A DNA stretch of 64,000 nucleotides, taken from the NCBI GenBank assembly GCA_013365325.1, contig JABVXV010000053.1, positions 62,001 to 126,000 on the forward strand, read 5' to 3'. Both the position numbers and the translations under genes were made by a program. Under the pieces are notes generated by a model. The model was not told the DNA's origin, made no database searches, and was given only the letters and a program-made list of their open reading frames with translations. Source of the stretch: Dipetalonema caudispina. Taxonomy: Eukaryota > Nematoda > Chromadorea > Rhabditida > Onchocercidae. Positions 39,299 to 53,860 of this stretch are shown here, in pieces; the stretch's first letter is position 1, and each line of letters starts with the position of its first letter.

Positions 39299-42200
39299 TT
39301 CGTTTCAAATGAAAAATGTTAGCGTTTCTTCTTTCTATCAAGTAATAAAAAAGCAGTGAATTAATCAGTCGTAATACATCAAACTGTTGCCAAATCAGTG
39401 CGCATTCAATAATACTAAAATTGCAACATCAGCAAAAGGATGCAAAATAGAATTTCAAATTAAACGAAAGACATTTTGTCATAAATTGCTATAATGCATT
39501 GAAAAGGAAAGGAATTTGTGTTACTCTGTCTCTTACTTTAAGAGATGAAACAAATCTACTAAGTGAATGTTTACTTTGAAGAGCTATTAATTGATCCAGT
39601 ATAGCAATAAATCAGATATTTAAATATCAGAATGGAAAAAGTGTGAGGAAAGAATTTATAAAAAATTGAAAAGAATTTAGGCACAGAAAGGACGAGTGAT
39701 AAATGAAACCAAGAAGATGATGAAATATTGCCTAGCTTGAGAAGATTTGGCTATGTGTAGTAGTGGTTACATGGCTAGACATGAAAATACAGGTCAATTT
39801 GTAGTAGACATGACAAAAATATAATTGAAATAGACATTGAGATGAATATATATATATATATATATATATATCTGCAACAGTGTAGCACATTTCTTAATAC
39901 TGCAAACTGTGGCACTTATACACGATTCCTCCAAAGACATTAACCGTTTGAAAAGCGAAAAAAAAAAAAAAAAAGGCATGCGAGCTGTAATGTTATTGTG
40001 ATGGATTACATGGAGAAAAGAGCCTGCTCCATACTTCTCCGCACATTGAATCAATCATTTGATAGAGGACGAGAGGAGACGCTTCATTTCCTCTCATTTT
40101 TCAACGGGTTGAAAAATGATTAACATTCACATTTATACAGTTAGTTGTCTATCTATCTATATGTTTCCTGTAGACGATCCATGGTTTGTTATTAAATTGG
40201 GCTCAAACAGGTACAGATGCAGGTTTAACATTCCGGAAAGTTCCAAGTAGTGAAGATATATTAATTAGCTGATAAGCGGAAATATATTACGAAACGGAGC
40301 GATGAGGTTGAGTTCTTGAATGTCATACAGATCTAACGTCACTTAGATTAATGTAATGCGCTTTATTGAATAGTCGGATGGAAAATAGAGGGACAGGAGA
40401 GCAGGAAGATGCTCTCTTAACGAGAACGAATCTGCGAAATTTTAACTCCTCACGTCCTTTCCAATAAAAAATTCACTACAAACAACTTTTTTTTGAATGT
40501 AAAAATTAAAAGAAAAAAATCTTTACTAAAAATCAAATAGATCCATGGAGTAGATAAAAAACGGATGTTAGAATGAGACACTTGACAACATACATGTTAT
40601 TTACCTAACAGTTCCTTCTTCTAAAGTCTGATTTCAGCTTTAGTGGAAATTTTGGTCTAGAAAAGTTAACTCTCAGCGATACACGATGATACTTGAGAAT
40701 GGAGATAATTACTGATATTCAATCTTCAAGTTGAACAATTAACCTCTGCAACAAACCATGGAGCAACTGAACGTTCTCTTAATCGCTGAAAAAGGTCAGT
40801 AATTCGATGTTAGAGATGAGGACTACAGATTTCTGCACCACCACAAATAAACATTCGGCAATTTTGCAAAAATCAATGTCAGATAGCAAGAAATTACGCA
40901 AAATCATTAGGGATAAAGCAAATTACGACACTAGAGTTACTACAGAACACACAGTGTCAATGAGGAAGCTAAACTTTGACCTCTCACATGTTATAAGAGA
41001 GGAGAACACAGTCGGTGGTGATTAGGTTATCCATATGCACCTGTGCAGGATAATGGCGCGATGAAACAATAAAAGCAACCGGCAATGATAGTTGCAGAAT
41101 GCTCAATGATGGTAAATAATGAAGATATACAATAAATGGAGGGAAGAATGCAAACAAAACCATTGAAAACTTTCCTCTCTTTGTTCCCGAGAATTCCTTC
41201 CGAGTCTCGAGATCAAATGAAACCCAACATTTCCAATAAAGAAATGTTTGATGAAAAACTATTTTCTTCTTCAGGCAAATAAATATTACAATTTATTGAG
41301 GGTGCTCATCTCTCAACTATGCCAGTTATGTTCTTTTCTTTTTCTAGTAAACTGGAAAAATGATTTGCAAAAATTTCATCATGTCTAAAACTCAACATTT
41401 ACACAATTCATGCGAAATGCAATGAATTTGTCAAATTTGACCATCCTCTTACCTTGATAATTCTTTTTAAATTTAATGAAAATTTTACAAGAGGAAATGA
41501 AATTCAAAACCAAAACGTGCCAATTAAAAACAACAGTATAACCAGCAGTAATTCCGAATATACAATCCTTAAAATAGAGGTGAACAGATTAAACTCCCTT
41601 AAATCATCGAGAGTTGCTGAAAATTTGATATTAAGCAGGCGAAAAATTCTGGACAAATATCTACCCTAATTCTTAGCTTATTAATTAAGCTGAGTGGGTA
41701 TGTAATGAATTTTCCCATGCAATCATTACAAACACAGACACAGTTGCTCTTCTCATTAATGAATAAAATCCGACTAAACCTCTAGACATTAAAACATGAA
41801 CTTTAACCTCTTGAGAGTTCATTTCCATCTTATCTTTCACATAATTTTATTCCGACCAAATCCGGAGAATCCATGGTTGGCGGTGGGTTTATTGGGAAAA
41901 TTATGTAAGTACATTGGGTTCCTCTTCTCTCATAATTGTAATTTTATAACTTCGTACCACTTATCACTCTATTTCTCTTGTTAACTTAAAACCCATAGCA
42001 CGGCATGCAAGTATGATTTTACCATTGACATTCACAGAATATTAGATCCACACATTTCTAGAGGTTAAACTGATTCCTCCGACTCATCAATCAACTGTTC
42101 TAACTATCGAAGCCGAGATACGGGCCCTACAGCTTGATAACTTGCCTCTACTACATTCTGAGATATAATCCTCAACTCACAAGTTTTTCGAGAATCACTC

Positions 42201-43354
42201 TCGCACATAAATAAAGCTCACAAGTATATATATGTTCAATCCTTCTACAAAATTTGAGTCACGATCACTTGACACCTTCCACTAGCAATTCTCGAACATT
42301 TGTGCTTCCTTTCCAAATCAACAAAACTGAACACCGAATATTAGGGAAGAATGCTGTGAAGCCAAGCAGATTAAAATACCTCCCCTTCACCAAGACAACT
42401 GGAGAGAACATGCGCTCACTGCTTTGTTAAATATCGAGAATTCCGATTATCAGTCAGATCTGTTTTGGTGGAACGCAGGACGTCATTTTTAATTATTTTA
42501 TAAGCCTTAATAAATTTTCCATTAATACAGGACATTCACAAGGAGAACACCATGAATAACAGGAAAGTAAATGCAGCACGACTTAACGAATCAAATTTGT
42601 TTCGAAAGTGAAATTTGGTATGAAGATCTGTAAACTGCGAGGTCTGCTTCTTTTTTGTTTTTTGAATTCTGTTTTTTCTTTTTGCTGCTATCGAAGCATT
42701 TATCTTCAACTAACAAAGAACGTCATTTCGGATGTAGCTAACTCATTTCGAAATTCACAGTAAAGTGTGCAACAGTGAAACATGCAAGCACAGACGGACA
42801 TAGTAGACCTGAAATAAGTTCAGATGACCTCTCTCTACCCGAGATTTTAACCGAAATGAGAAATGTTTAATAATGGTTTGCTTGTGAAATTGCAGAAAAT
42901 CAATAATGCTGAAGAAATATCATTTTTTCCAAAAAGTTGAAATTAATCCTACAGATATCGAATATTAACAAACAGTTAACTGAACGAGAGAAAGTGGTGG
43001 TTTAACTACATCGAAAACATTTTTTTAAAGTTACAAAAGGAAACCGAAACAATTTAGTACACAATTTAAGTTAGACTGAACGAATAAATTTTCAATATCA
43101 ATTATGTGGGAGTGTACAAAGTACTTTGCAAAAATGTAACAGATACATCGCAAACAAACTGTGAGGTGAGTTACACCATAAGTAAATACAAACTGTCAAA
43201 GACCCGATACCTGGCAGATGTCTACAAATTGTAAAAACCCGTATAAATGATGAAGCGAAGTGAAAAAGACTGCTGAACAATTGAAGATATGAATGGAAGA
43301 AATGAAATACGGCAGTTAAAGTTTCTAATTTCCTTTTTTTCACTTGAAATGCTT
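39299..43354. other. Intergenic stretch between UCKL1 and ELKS
   Basis: About 4 kb with no recognisable gene. Two short open frames on the + strand (40807-41025 and 41454-41669) encode Lys/Asn/Ser-rich peptides without any feature that makes them convincing. A TA repeat is at 39846-39871. Confidence 0.5.
39846..39871. repeat. TA dinucleotide repeat
   Basis: About 13 uninterrupted TA units, a simple microsatellite that is likely polymorphic. Confidence 0.9.
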
Positions 43355-46300
43355 CTATGCCCAAATACCTTCGGCGTCGTCTTCCTAGAAGAAATCCAAA
43401 AGTCAAAATATATATCACTAGAACGTGATGCAGCGTAGTTTCGCGTATTCAGTGATAGTTTATTTTACATCAAAATTCAAAAAGTTAATATTGATTTAAA
43501 AATTCATTGTCAAAATAAACGAGATTCTTTCCAACTGAGGAATTCGATCATTAAATTAAAATCGATGGAGGCCTTTAAAAGTAAATTTAAAAAATTAAAC
43601 AAGATTCACAAAATAAATGATTTGTCAGTATACATGTAATACTAAATCACGCTGGACACGATTACTAACCTGCAAAAAAAAAAAAAAAAAAAAAAAAAAA
43701 CATAACTGGTCTATAGACAAAAGGTTTTTCTTGCAAAAAGAAGCCCAACCTGATCAGTAATAGGTTGTCGCGGAGTAGTAAGACTTGCTGGAGCATTCAC
43801 TGCTGCAACCGTAGTAAGACCACCTTCTCTTGAGAGATCATTGGCTAAAATAGTCACAAAACAAGTGAAGTATAAAATATTTTTAAGGCGCATAAAGAAT
43901 TTCGCACAATATTTTCTCTTAAAATCTTGAAACTCCAGTTTTTGAAAAACATTATTTGCAATGCCGATCGCTTACCTACGCTTAAATTAGTAGAACTGAG
44001 AAGCTGGGCGCGACGTTCATTTTCTTCTTTTAATTTTTCCATCAATTTTTCTTTATGATGGCGCAGAGTTTCTATCTCTTCTCGTGGTCTCTCCCTGGAT
44101 TGCTCCAGCAACGCAATGTGAGCATCTTTTTCGGCAATTGCTGCTACCAACGCTTCATGCCTATGAATTCCGCATAATTATAATAGTATGTAAATGACGA
44201 GTGAATCCGAATCATGATACTTCCTCTACACAACCCTTCCAGAAAATCTAACTTTAGCTGCAGTAACTGCTCGATATGCCTTCGTTTTTCAATTTCCAAA
44301 GAACGCAACACTTCTTCCCGTTCATTGCTTGTCAATTTTTTCACATGTCGTCGAAGCTCATTTAATTCACGGCGACATTCGGTTAACTTAAACTGGCAAT
44401 ATCTTGAAAAAGGCAATAAAATTTATGTCATAAAAAAAATTTAAGTTCGAAACGATACGAAGTAAAAAGGAAGTAGGTAATACATACCTGAGCAGCAAGT
44501 TGCTGACTGAGCTGCTTTTGTTGGGCCACATGAAGCTCTCTTTCAGCCGTTATACTTACTGACTCACGTAAAGCTTCTTCTAGTTCCTCCACCCTATAAG
44601 ATCGGAAAGGCTATTCCAATAAAAAGTTGCGATTTTAGGATTAGCAAGAAATCCAGAAAATGTAATAAAAAGAGAAGAAACGACATGCAAGGTGAACTGA
44701 ACCTAGATTTAAGAGATCCTTCAGTTGAGAGAGCAGAAAATTCAGGTCGAGTTTGACCAACTGTCGAAGCGGCATCACCTTTGTGAATATCCTCCAATTT
44801 GCTAAAAAAATTAAAATGAACTTCCAGTTGCGAACTTACCCAAACACCTGTCAAGAGATTCTCCAACAAGATTGTAGGGAAAAAGATGAAATAATGTGAA
44901 AACTAAAAAACCAAAAGCATACCTTTGCAACTGTTTACAATGCGAAATTATAGAAGTCTTTTCTTTTTCAAGTGTTTGCACCATTCGAAGAAGGGATTCA
45001 ATCTCTTTCCTCGCTTCAGCAAGCTGAAAATGCAGTCCGATCACTGTTAATTTTCAAAAAGATTTTTTGATGCTTCACATCAAGAACACTGTATTAAACG
45101 TTATCTTGGAAAGCCTGTTTACTACAAATAAAAACTACTTAAGGGAGAATGGATCTTGATTACAATTTTCTGTAACCACTGACCTCTTCGTCATTTGAAA
45201 GCTGTGGTGCACGATCTTTGCACTGCCGTTCTGCCGTTACCAGTTCTCGGTCTAGGTCACCTATTTTTTCACTTTGTGACTCTAGTAGTACTTCTCTGAA
45301 AACGTTCAATAATCTGGTTGATAACTTATTTCTTTTTCCTCAGTTAACAGCCTAGGCATCAAAAAAATTTGTAGGAGACAATAAATCTCATTCTTATAAG
45401 TCCATAAAGTTACTAGCGAATGATAGTTCCTTCTGCCACCGTCCGATTAAGCTCAGCCTTGAATCAATGCCTCCTCACCAAATGTGTTGGAATGTGACAC
45501 GGAAACCAGTAGCGAAATGACGAACTTATAGCTATAAGATCGTCTATTGTGACACTAACAATAACTAAGTGAAATTCGAAATTTTCATTCCAAAAATTAA
45601 ATGTTGTAATAACAAAATAATGCGAAAGCTACCGATCGGCTAATTCTTTCTGCAAACTTTCGATTGTTGTTATTAGTTGTCGATTTTCTGCTTGAAATGT
45701 TTCCAACTGCTGCACTTTTTCTTTCTCAGCACTGTGGCGTAATTCGTTAATTAATGATTGCATTCTCAATTTTTCCCTGCAACTATTGGCTAGAGCAAAT
45801 AATGAAAAGAAGATGAACAAACAATAGAGCGATCAAGCATATAAGTTTAGAACTGATAGTGAATTCAACAGAATGTGAAACAACTAGTCCTTAAAATTTA
45901 AAGGTTGTTCTTTATAATAATTAAGTATGAATAGGCTAAAACAGCAAAGTTATGTTACCTATTAGCTTCATCAAGTTGCATTTGCAATTCTTCCTCCTTT
46001 TGCACGTCTGGATTTGTCAAAAGTTTTTGTTTGACCTTTTCCAGCTCACTTTCCTTCTCATGTAGTAGACCTTCCGAAGCATCAATCCGCGCCAATAACT
46101 GACTGATTTTTTGCTCATAATTCTGCATGTAAATTTATCAATATTTCATATAATCAAGTTTAAGTTCAATGATGATTCGTTTGAAACCAAACAAATACCG
46201 CATTCAGTCCACTGCTATTTGAAAAAAATTATGCTTACTCTATTGCTATCTCGAAGGTCTGACACTCTGTTCTTTTCGACAGCTAAATCTGCTTCCAGCC

Positions 46301-49300
46301 GTTCGGAAGTCTTTTCTTTTTGTTCTATTTGTATATTCTTGGTTTCCAGTTTGGCACGCAGTGCTTCGATCTGAAAATTTTCAAAACTTTCATCAATAAG
46401 TTTAGAAAAATGAAGTAAAGAAGCCATATTCTATTAAATTTGTAGACTTGAAAAAAAAAAAAGAAAAAGCTTGAGAAAAAAAAAAAAAAAAAGAAAAAAA
46501 CACTACAGCTCACATCAGACTGCAACAGCGTTGCATGTTTTTCCTTTGCTGCTGATGATTCACGAAAAACTTCAACACGTTTCCTGAGATCTTCGATAGC
46601 TTCTGTTGCAGCTTGCAATCGTGTCTGTACTGCAGCGAGTTCAGCTATCCTGCGAAATGAAAATTAAAAATGCATGCTCGGAAAAAGTCCTTTTAAAAAT
46701 TATTAATAAAATAAAATTTCCGATTTCCAAGGAGAGCTAACTTTTGTGCCAGTTCCAATTCACTCCGTTCCATTTTCATACGAAGTGTATTGATCTCATG
46801 AGGAGTTATAGTTTTATCAGTAAAATCGCGAGGAAGTTCCGCTCGTTCTGATCGCAACATCGCAATTTCATCTTCCAAGTCTGCTATTCGTTGGTCCTAA
46901 AATCAAAACGTCACATGAAAAAATATTTTCTGAACAATAATTCTTATCTGAGTACAGTGATGTTACAAGAAAATTATTGAAAAAGTTCACACCTTAGCAG
47001 CCTGAGACGATGCAATTGATGGCTGGGAAAAATGTCGTTCCATCGATCTAATCTGCTCTTCTCGGATTTCAAGCAGCGATTCTAACTGATTACATCGTGT
47101 TTCAAGATCAGCCATACGGCTACCACCATCACGATATGTAGCAGCAGCTGTGCGCTCCATGAGCCGTCTAATCGTTTCATCCTTTTCGGCTAATTCGCAT
47201 CGACAGTTTTCAAGTTCTGTCTCCAATTCGGCAACTCGAAATCCAGATCCATTCTGAGGTCCAGCCTGAAGAATTACGCCAAGTGCCAAAGAAGTTAGAC
47301 ATTAGCATTAAATGATGTAAACACATAAAATCATGATAGTGACTGGAAATGTTGTAAAACGATAAAACTTTGCTAACTTGTCTCTGTAAAGCTGCAAGTT
47401 TTGCTGTTTCTTCCTTTCGTAACTGTCTTTCACGTTTCAATTCAGGACTCCAGAATGTTTTTATAGAACTCATAGTTGAATTTAACTTTTGCATAGCCAT
47501 TTCGTAATCTTGCTTCAAGAGGTTATAAGCACGAGCGGACTGTGTATCCAACGGTCCATATGTGTCGCCATTATATGAATAGGTGCTAAAAAAACTTTAA
47601 ATTATGGCTGTAACATTAGAGAGAAAAATGAAACAAATTACAGAAATCAGTAGTTAACAAATAGATTAATTTGAAAAATCTACTCTAAAGTAATAAAAAC
47701 ATCATCTGAAAAGTAAAGCATGCTTCGTCGGCTGCTTCCAAAAATATGCATTTGTTGTTGTAGGATTAGACAACGATGGTCCGGAATACTGAGATGACAT
47801 CATATCCGCATTTGCCGTAGAAATATCCAAAGGAAGCAGAGGTCGAACTTCATTTGTTTCATATTCATCCAGCTGCATTCCGTCAAGAGATTTGTGCTGT
47901 CTGAATTGTTCAACATCAATAACTTGAATTTAGAAAGTAGCCTTACCTACATACAAAACTTCACTTCAAAATTTGAGAAGTTAACTTGAGAACTAATTAG
48001 TCTGTCTCAGCAACCCGTCAACAATATTTGATGTTATCTTGGTGATGAACCTGTAATGTGTACTGGGTCTATCAAATAAACTAAATAACATAATGAAAAA
48101 GAAGAAATGAATGCAGTGAAAACAGATTTTAAAAAAAGTAGTAAGAGAGAAAAAAGAGCAGAGGGAAATACGTATTGCGTGAGGACTTTACCAATAAAAT
48201 ATAAATTTGCCGCAAAAAATTTCGGTCCAATAGTTCACCTTTCATTATGCGTTTCTATTACACTTAGAAAAAATCCTAAATATATGTGGAAACACAGCAG
48301 ACAACAAATTAGGAAAAAAGCCTGAGACATGGAAAGCACGACAGGTAAATGAATTTGAAACAAAATACGACGAATTATGCTCGTATGCAGCGAGTGAAGG
48401 GATAACTTTCTTCGTTCATAATTATTACATTTTTATGCTCAGAAAAAAGTATCATGTTATTTTGAAGGGGGTATTCGAAATGTAGGGAGTAGAAAATAGA
48501 GCGAGAGCATTCTTACAAGATTTTCCCTTCTATTTTTTTCATCGGAATGGGTAGCCTTAAAATACTCGAAAGAGCGCAAAAAAATAAGAATCAATCAACA
48601 AATTCTGCAAGTTCTACAACACCAACAAGGCAGAAATCATTCCTTATTCTAAATATTTGCCTATGTATATTTGGTAAAACACTGGGGAACCTCTGTCTAT
48701 CTCAATTTCTATCTCTCCAAAAAAAATTGATTTATTTTCTACCACAAAACACTATGTTATCAGTGATTATTCTCCAGATAAATCTGAATCATCAAAAAAA
48801 AAAAATTTCTTTCCTTTCTTATTCACGCTAATTTATGAGTGTTTTATTATTCTAAAAATCTGTTGGAAAAGCAACTGGTCCAAACTTCCAATACATTTCG
48901 GTTTAATCTACATGACCAATTTCTTCTGTTTGAAATACGTACTAGTGCAGCAGCGAAATCTGGAATCGTTACACAACATTGTTATTTACCAAATATGATA
49001 AGGCAAAAAGAATGAACCTTTGCAAAGCAGCGAAGCGTCGATTACCAGAATAAACGGAATTCATTACTTCATTAGAATCCACCGTGAAATTCGAAGGTCC
49101 AACACTACGGCTGCGATATACCGCTGCAGCACCGTTCTGCCAGCAATTGCTGGGCTCGTATTGAGCAAACAACTGCGTTATCGGAGTTTCTCGCGTACTT
49201 TGCTGTCGATTCCAATTAGTGCCTGCACCTATCGAGCAGAAGGTCCCTGGCAGATACAAATTGGTCGGTTTGAAGGCAATTCCCGCGTATCGCCTACAGA

Positions 49301-49316
49301 ACTGTTTGTTTATCAT
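43355..49316 (-). CDS. elks-1: ELKS/CAST (ERC) active-zone coiled-coil scaffold
   Basis: Presynaptic active-zone organiser that binds RIM and liprin-type partners. Exons: 49316 or 49293 to 49018, 47900-47772, 47585-47378, 47265-46993, 46896-46742, 46649-46514, 46370-46239, 46122-45959, 45782-45633, 45295-45184, 45023-44923, 44801-44703, 44593-44488, 44392-44253, 44160-43976, 43844-43750, 43384-43355, about 830 aa. Family hallmarks are SSIKTFWSPELKRERQLRKEE, RVEELEEALRESVSITAERE and LVAAIAEKDAHIALLEQS, within nearly continuous coiled coil. The last exon is 30 nt and encodes EDDAEGIWA then stop, the GIWA PDZ ligand that binds RIM. The 5' end is uncertain: translation may start at 49316 or splice from an unseen exon into 49293. 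A competing last exon lies at 43669-43625. Confidence 0.92.
43625..43669 (-). other. Alternative last exon of elks-1 lacking the PDZ ligand
   Basis: After a very long T-run and TTGCAG acceptor, 15 codons (VSNRVQRDLVLHVY then stop) follow in phase 0 from the donor at 43750. Using it would replace the GIWA end encoded 240 bp downstream. Mammalian ERC1 also makes forms with and without the GIWA end by alternative splicing, which supports a real choice, but this exon has no conserved motif of its own. Confidence 0.45.
46448..46500. repeat. A-rich tract in an elks-1 intron
   Basis: Runs of A broken by single G residues over about 50 bases; read on the gene's own strand it is a long pyrimidine tract in the intron between exons 46649-46514 and 46370-46239. 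Simple low-complexity DNA. Confidence 0.7.
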
Positions 49317-52300
49317 GAAAATCTCGGTTGTAAATGGAACTCTGAGTATTTTGATTCAGATGTTCTACGAATTTGACCTTAGTTTTTGGATCCGTGAATT
49401 TTTAAACTACTGTCAGAACAAAAATATGCATATAAAGTGACAATTAGATAAGCAATTTAAAAAACGAAGGTATTATTCTCGACTAACACGGGTTTGTTCA
49501 TTTTAAAGCGAAGAAAAATCAAGAAAAATGATGATTCTATTGAAATTCAAAAATAAACTTCACATGTACTGGAAAACAGCTTTATCTTTCTCGTAATGAA
49601 AAAGAATTTTGAGAATGGAAGGTGTACAGTGCTATGGAGTAGGCATGAAGTAGATTCAGAACTAAATACAACGCCGATAGTAATATATATATATATTACA
49701 TACATACGCTTTTAAGAAATATGAGAGGAAAGAATTGAGGCAGCTCTGCAATAACGCATCGATCGATGCTTTTGCTTAATAAAATGTCTCATTTCTTTTA
49801 AGCAAGCGAATTCTTATCGAGAACTTTATGGTCTGGCCTAAGCCTTTCCATACTTCCTAGTTTATTCACTCCCATGCGTTGTCTTTGTAATACAGAATTT
49901 ACTAATTGGGGCACTATCTGATAGAAGTTGCACATGGACAATTCATCTTCTTTATTAACTAAAATGTGCAGAGAAAAAATTGCGAGTGAATAAAAAAAAC
50001 TCGGCCTCTCAAACAAATGAGTAATATAAGTAGAATTAGCACCCTACCTCAAAAGTTTCACATACGTAAACTGATTAACTACTCATAGAACTTCCAGTAG
50101 AAATGATTATTTACCAAGCAATTACCTACAACGAAAGAAGAAAGTCATAGCTCTACCAATTAGTATTTTTTTTGGAAGCAACTAATACAGTTAATGAATT
50201 TCAAGTAAGTTTAAGTTAAGAAAAGTGCGTCTAGGACTTCCACTGAAAGAAATATTAAAACACATTTCAGAAAATTTAACCATTAAAAAGTGTCATAACC
50301 TGCCAAAGATATCAAAGTTGAAGTTGATTAGGAAAGATTACTGCGGATGGGATCTTTTTGTAATGTAATAAAAATTATGGTTATAGTTTACATACTCTAA
50401 TATGAAGCTTGAACTTGGATGCTTCGCTGCAACTGTTTAATATAAAATGATATAGTCAAAGAAGCAGCACCTCTTCTCTTCACATTTCAGTACACAGTGG
50501 GGATGTTTTAATGCATGAAAAGTCTTTTTTAGGCCCATAACAATAGTTACGACACTCAGAAAAAGAACTGCTGTTAAGAAAGTGAGAAAATGAAAAAGTG
50601 TAGCAGCTCACAAAAGATTTTTTGAAGTAAAGAAATGAAAAAAAAGGAAGAAAACTGGACTAAACTTTACAGAGATTTGCTGACCAAAATGTTGGTTTCC
50701 AAAAACTTTAATGTTATAGGAAAGATTGTAACTCATACTTTGGAGAAGTAGGAACGAAATTAAAACTCATTATTGCTCCTGCAAGACGTTCTGATCCAAA
50801 TATTAATGGAAGCAACTTTCATCAGAGCGCAATACGACGGCTTTCATACACATATAACAATATCTGCAAGAGGTATAGTACTTCGTCAAAGCTCGAACCC
50901 ATGATGACTGGTGTAAAACGTACTTTAGTATCTTAAGATTTGGAATACTGCAGCTAACTGTGTCAAAAATAAATATCTAGAAATAGGAGGATAGGACTGA
51001 TGATTTAAAAGTAAGAGAATAACTTCTCATTTGTCTGAAGCGCCAGGCATACCCATTTTGAACAATTCCATGAAAATATTATTGTTTCGGCAGCACTATT
51101 TGCCTAGAACAGCTTTAACTTATATCAATGTAAGTAGAAAGAATAGTTGATGGGGAAATATCTGTGATGAAGACACTAAAATAAATGACCTACCACGATT
51201 TCATTTTGCCAATATTGCTAAATCCTATAAGAGAAGTACGGATCCATGAAATAATTACACCATTCAATCTGAAAATGAACATGCGAGAATTTGAGTTAGA
51301 AGCAACTTTCCCTGAGACCCACTTTCATATTTTTTCGGCCACAAACTTGTTTATTTACTCCAATAAGAATAAAAGTGAACTGCTGGCTTTAGAATTTAGC
51401 CCCCGCAGGCATTAATCGACAAAAAGAAAATATCACCATATATAACATGTAATCTTCTTTTTGTAATTAATGTATTTTCTGAATACTACCATCTATATTT
51501 TATGAAACGCGACTTGTGGTGACTTTTAACACTGCAAAAAAAAACTCTCAACAATACCGTATTTTTATTTTCATTTTTCATTTTACCGACTCCGTTTTCA
51601 ACTCTTTTTCTCAAAATTTCGTACAGGAATCTCACAATCTTTTAGATGCAGAACTTCGTCAACTGACCTTTGACACTCAGATGACCTTAACTTAACTCTC
51701 TACCACACTTGCCACATGGCCAAAGTCGAACTTCCATAGTAAAAAAGCTACCAAAGCACTCGCAACACTTGTTAATGCGGTACCATTCTGCAACAGCCCT
51801 GATTAGTCCTATCATTGTATACTCTAAAATATGCTAAAAATAAGAACCATTGCCATCTACCCAGCAAACATAGCATGAATGGATTATTTCATATATGTAT
51901 ACAAGAAATATCAGTCATGGGAGTTAAAAGAATTTTAGTATATGGCCAAAAACGAACTTTATACTAGGATGGATTGATTTTGGCTGTTAGACATAAAATG
52001 GCGCAATTTTCCTCTTTCCTTTATAACAGAAAGAAAATGATTTGCAATGAAAACAAAGAAATATAAAGCAGAAATGTTTGCATTTAAGTTCAGGAGGATG
52101 TAAGTAAAGTTTACGAACATAATGGCAGGAAGATTAAATATCTTTTCATTTAAGAACTGAACCTCCTCCTTTTTCTATCTGTGATTATTTGTGAAGAGAA
52201 TGACGTGTATATCACATTTACCGTGCAAAGACTTTGTTCGCAGAAAAATCAATACATTGTGGAAAACGTGAAATTTGAACGAGAATTTTGATTTGTTCAG

Positions 52301-52673
52301 GGAAGAATGAGTCAGAAAAACTGTAAAAACTTAACATGGCTTTTAGTTAGGGAAAAGTAAATTTTTCTAATAAAATATGCTAATTTCTAAGAATGAATTT
52401 TAGCATCAATCAAATTCATGATACTTTACCAGTTTAAAATGATTTCACAGAGAATTCGAAATCTATTGAAAAAACAAGTTGGTTGTTTTATAGGGCATTT
52501 GAACATTCAGAAATCAATGAATCATGAGTTCTTGTAAAAATTTCAAAAATTTTTGGTCAAGTACAAAGGAAGAAAAGATCATATCCTGTAACGTTACCAA
52601 AGATAAACCGGAAAATTTCAGGATTCCTTCTTTCTATACGTGCTGATCTATCATCGACTGCTTTCTGCTTTTA

Positions 52674-52693
52674 GTGTGTGTGTGTGTGTGTGT
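52674..52693. repeat. GT dinucleotide repeat
   Basis: Ten uninterrupted GT units; a simple microsatellite. Confidence 0.9.
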
Positions 52694-53781
52694 TTGTTAC
52701 TGATACAATGGCACATAAGCATTGCCACGGTGGTGTAACAAAACTGTGATAAGACTTGCATCGGGTTAGATTCCGTCCTGATAAATGCTAAATGGGGAAG
52801 ACAAATTGTCAAGAAATGCATGTTGTCCAGATGGTGCTTTATGTATCGTCCGAAGATAGCTTTAGCATAAATGTTTTTAGAAGGGAATAAATTGATGCAT
52901 TTGCGGCTAGCAATACATCAGTATTTTTCTGAAAGCCCATTTTACTGTTTGTAAGAGTTGTTGAGGGAATAAGAAAAGAAAAAAAAGGCGAAAAGAGGAA
53001 ATAAAAACAGGTGACAGGAAATGGATGTCCGCCAATCTTCCTCCTCTATATTATTAGCTTCCTGAATTTGCTATCCTGGGCATATTTCTATCTGTTTTTC
53101 CTTTTTTTATTTCTCTTTTACCGTGTTACTCATAATTCATTAAGATGAGTTGATAGGATGGATGCTCAAGAACTTGCATATGAACGCTTTGTTTTAACTT
53201 CACACCTGATGCGATACCTTTTTTTTTTGTTCATATTTATGGTTGCTTCTTTTAATGAAACATACGTCAATAATGTCCAGCAGTCAAGAATATGGCACTA
53301 ATTCATTAAAACATTACTTGTTTTGTACTTTAAGGAACAGTTCGACTTTTTTGTTTTTGAATTTATTAGGCCTAAAATTTTGATTGTGATAAAAGGAATC
53401 TAAAATGTGTCAAGTTAACCGAAACTTGATAAAGAAAATATTAGATAATATCAAGAAGTTCTCATCTAAAGTCAATTATAATGGAATGGAACTATTTTTT
53501 TCAACCCAATAATTTGAGCAACTGTCATTTCTTCTCAAGTGGTATATTTGAAACATTGTATTTGACCCAAGAGAAGATGCAATTTTCAGACAAACTGATG
53601 ATAAATAAAGGATATTAAGAAATTAATTGCATTCTTTTCTTCTAATCCATTGTGTACATAATGTCTACTTATTTATAGTAGTTCCAGAACAGAATTTCAT
53701 TCAATCGACTGGATGTGATTGAAATTTTAAATGTTAATAAATCAAAATAGTGATGAATAAATTATTGAAGAGTTACATTTG

Positions 53782-53860
53782 TGTATAGATATTTCTTTTC
53801 AGTACTTTTTAGTATTTTTAGTATTTGTATAGATATTTCTTTCTTACTTTTTAGTATTTA
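53782..53860. repeat. Tandem duplication of about 36-44 bp
   Basis: A unit starting TGTATAGATATTTCTTT and ending TTTTTAGTATTT occurs at 53782 and again at 53826, a 44-bp period, with a few small differences in the middle. Local duplication in AT-rich DNA. Confidence 0.7.

Noticed and set aside
40807..41025. 72-codon + frame between UCKL1 and elks-1
   Set aside because: Hydrophilic but with no motif, no splice context and no family resemblance; kept only as part of the gap note.
43098..43418. 106-codon - frame containing an Arg-rich start
   Set aside because: It is the wrong frame across the 30-nt elks-1 last exon; the spliced phase 0 reading gives the GIWA end and stop.
49683..49695. Short TA run
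   Set aside because: Too short and common in this genome to list as a repeat.
51185..51415. 76-codon + frame upstream of elks-1
   Set aside because: Starts plausibly but shows no domain, no signal peptide and no neighbouring exons; probably chance.
52700..52790. Possible tRNA-like segment near a GGGTTAGATTCCG-like arm
   Set aside because: The T-arm stem does not pair and no acceptor stem or anticodon arm can be built.
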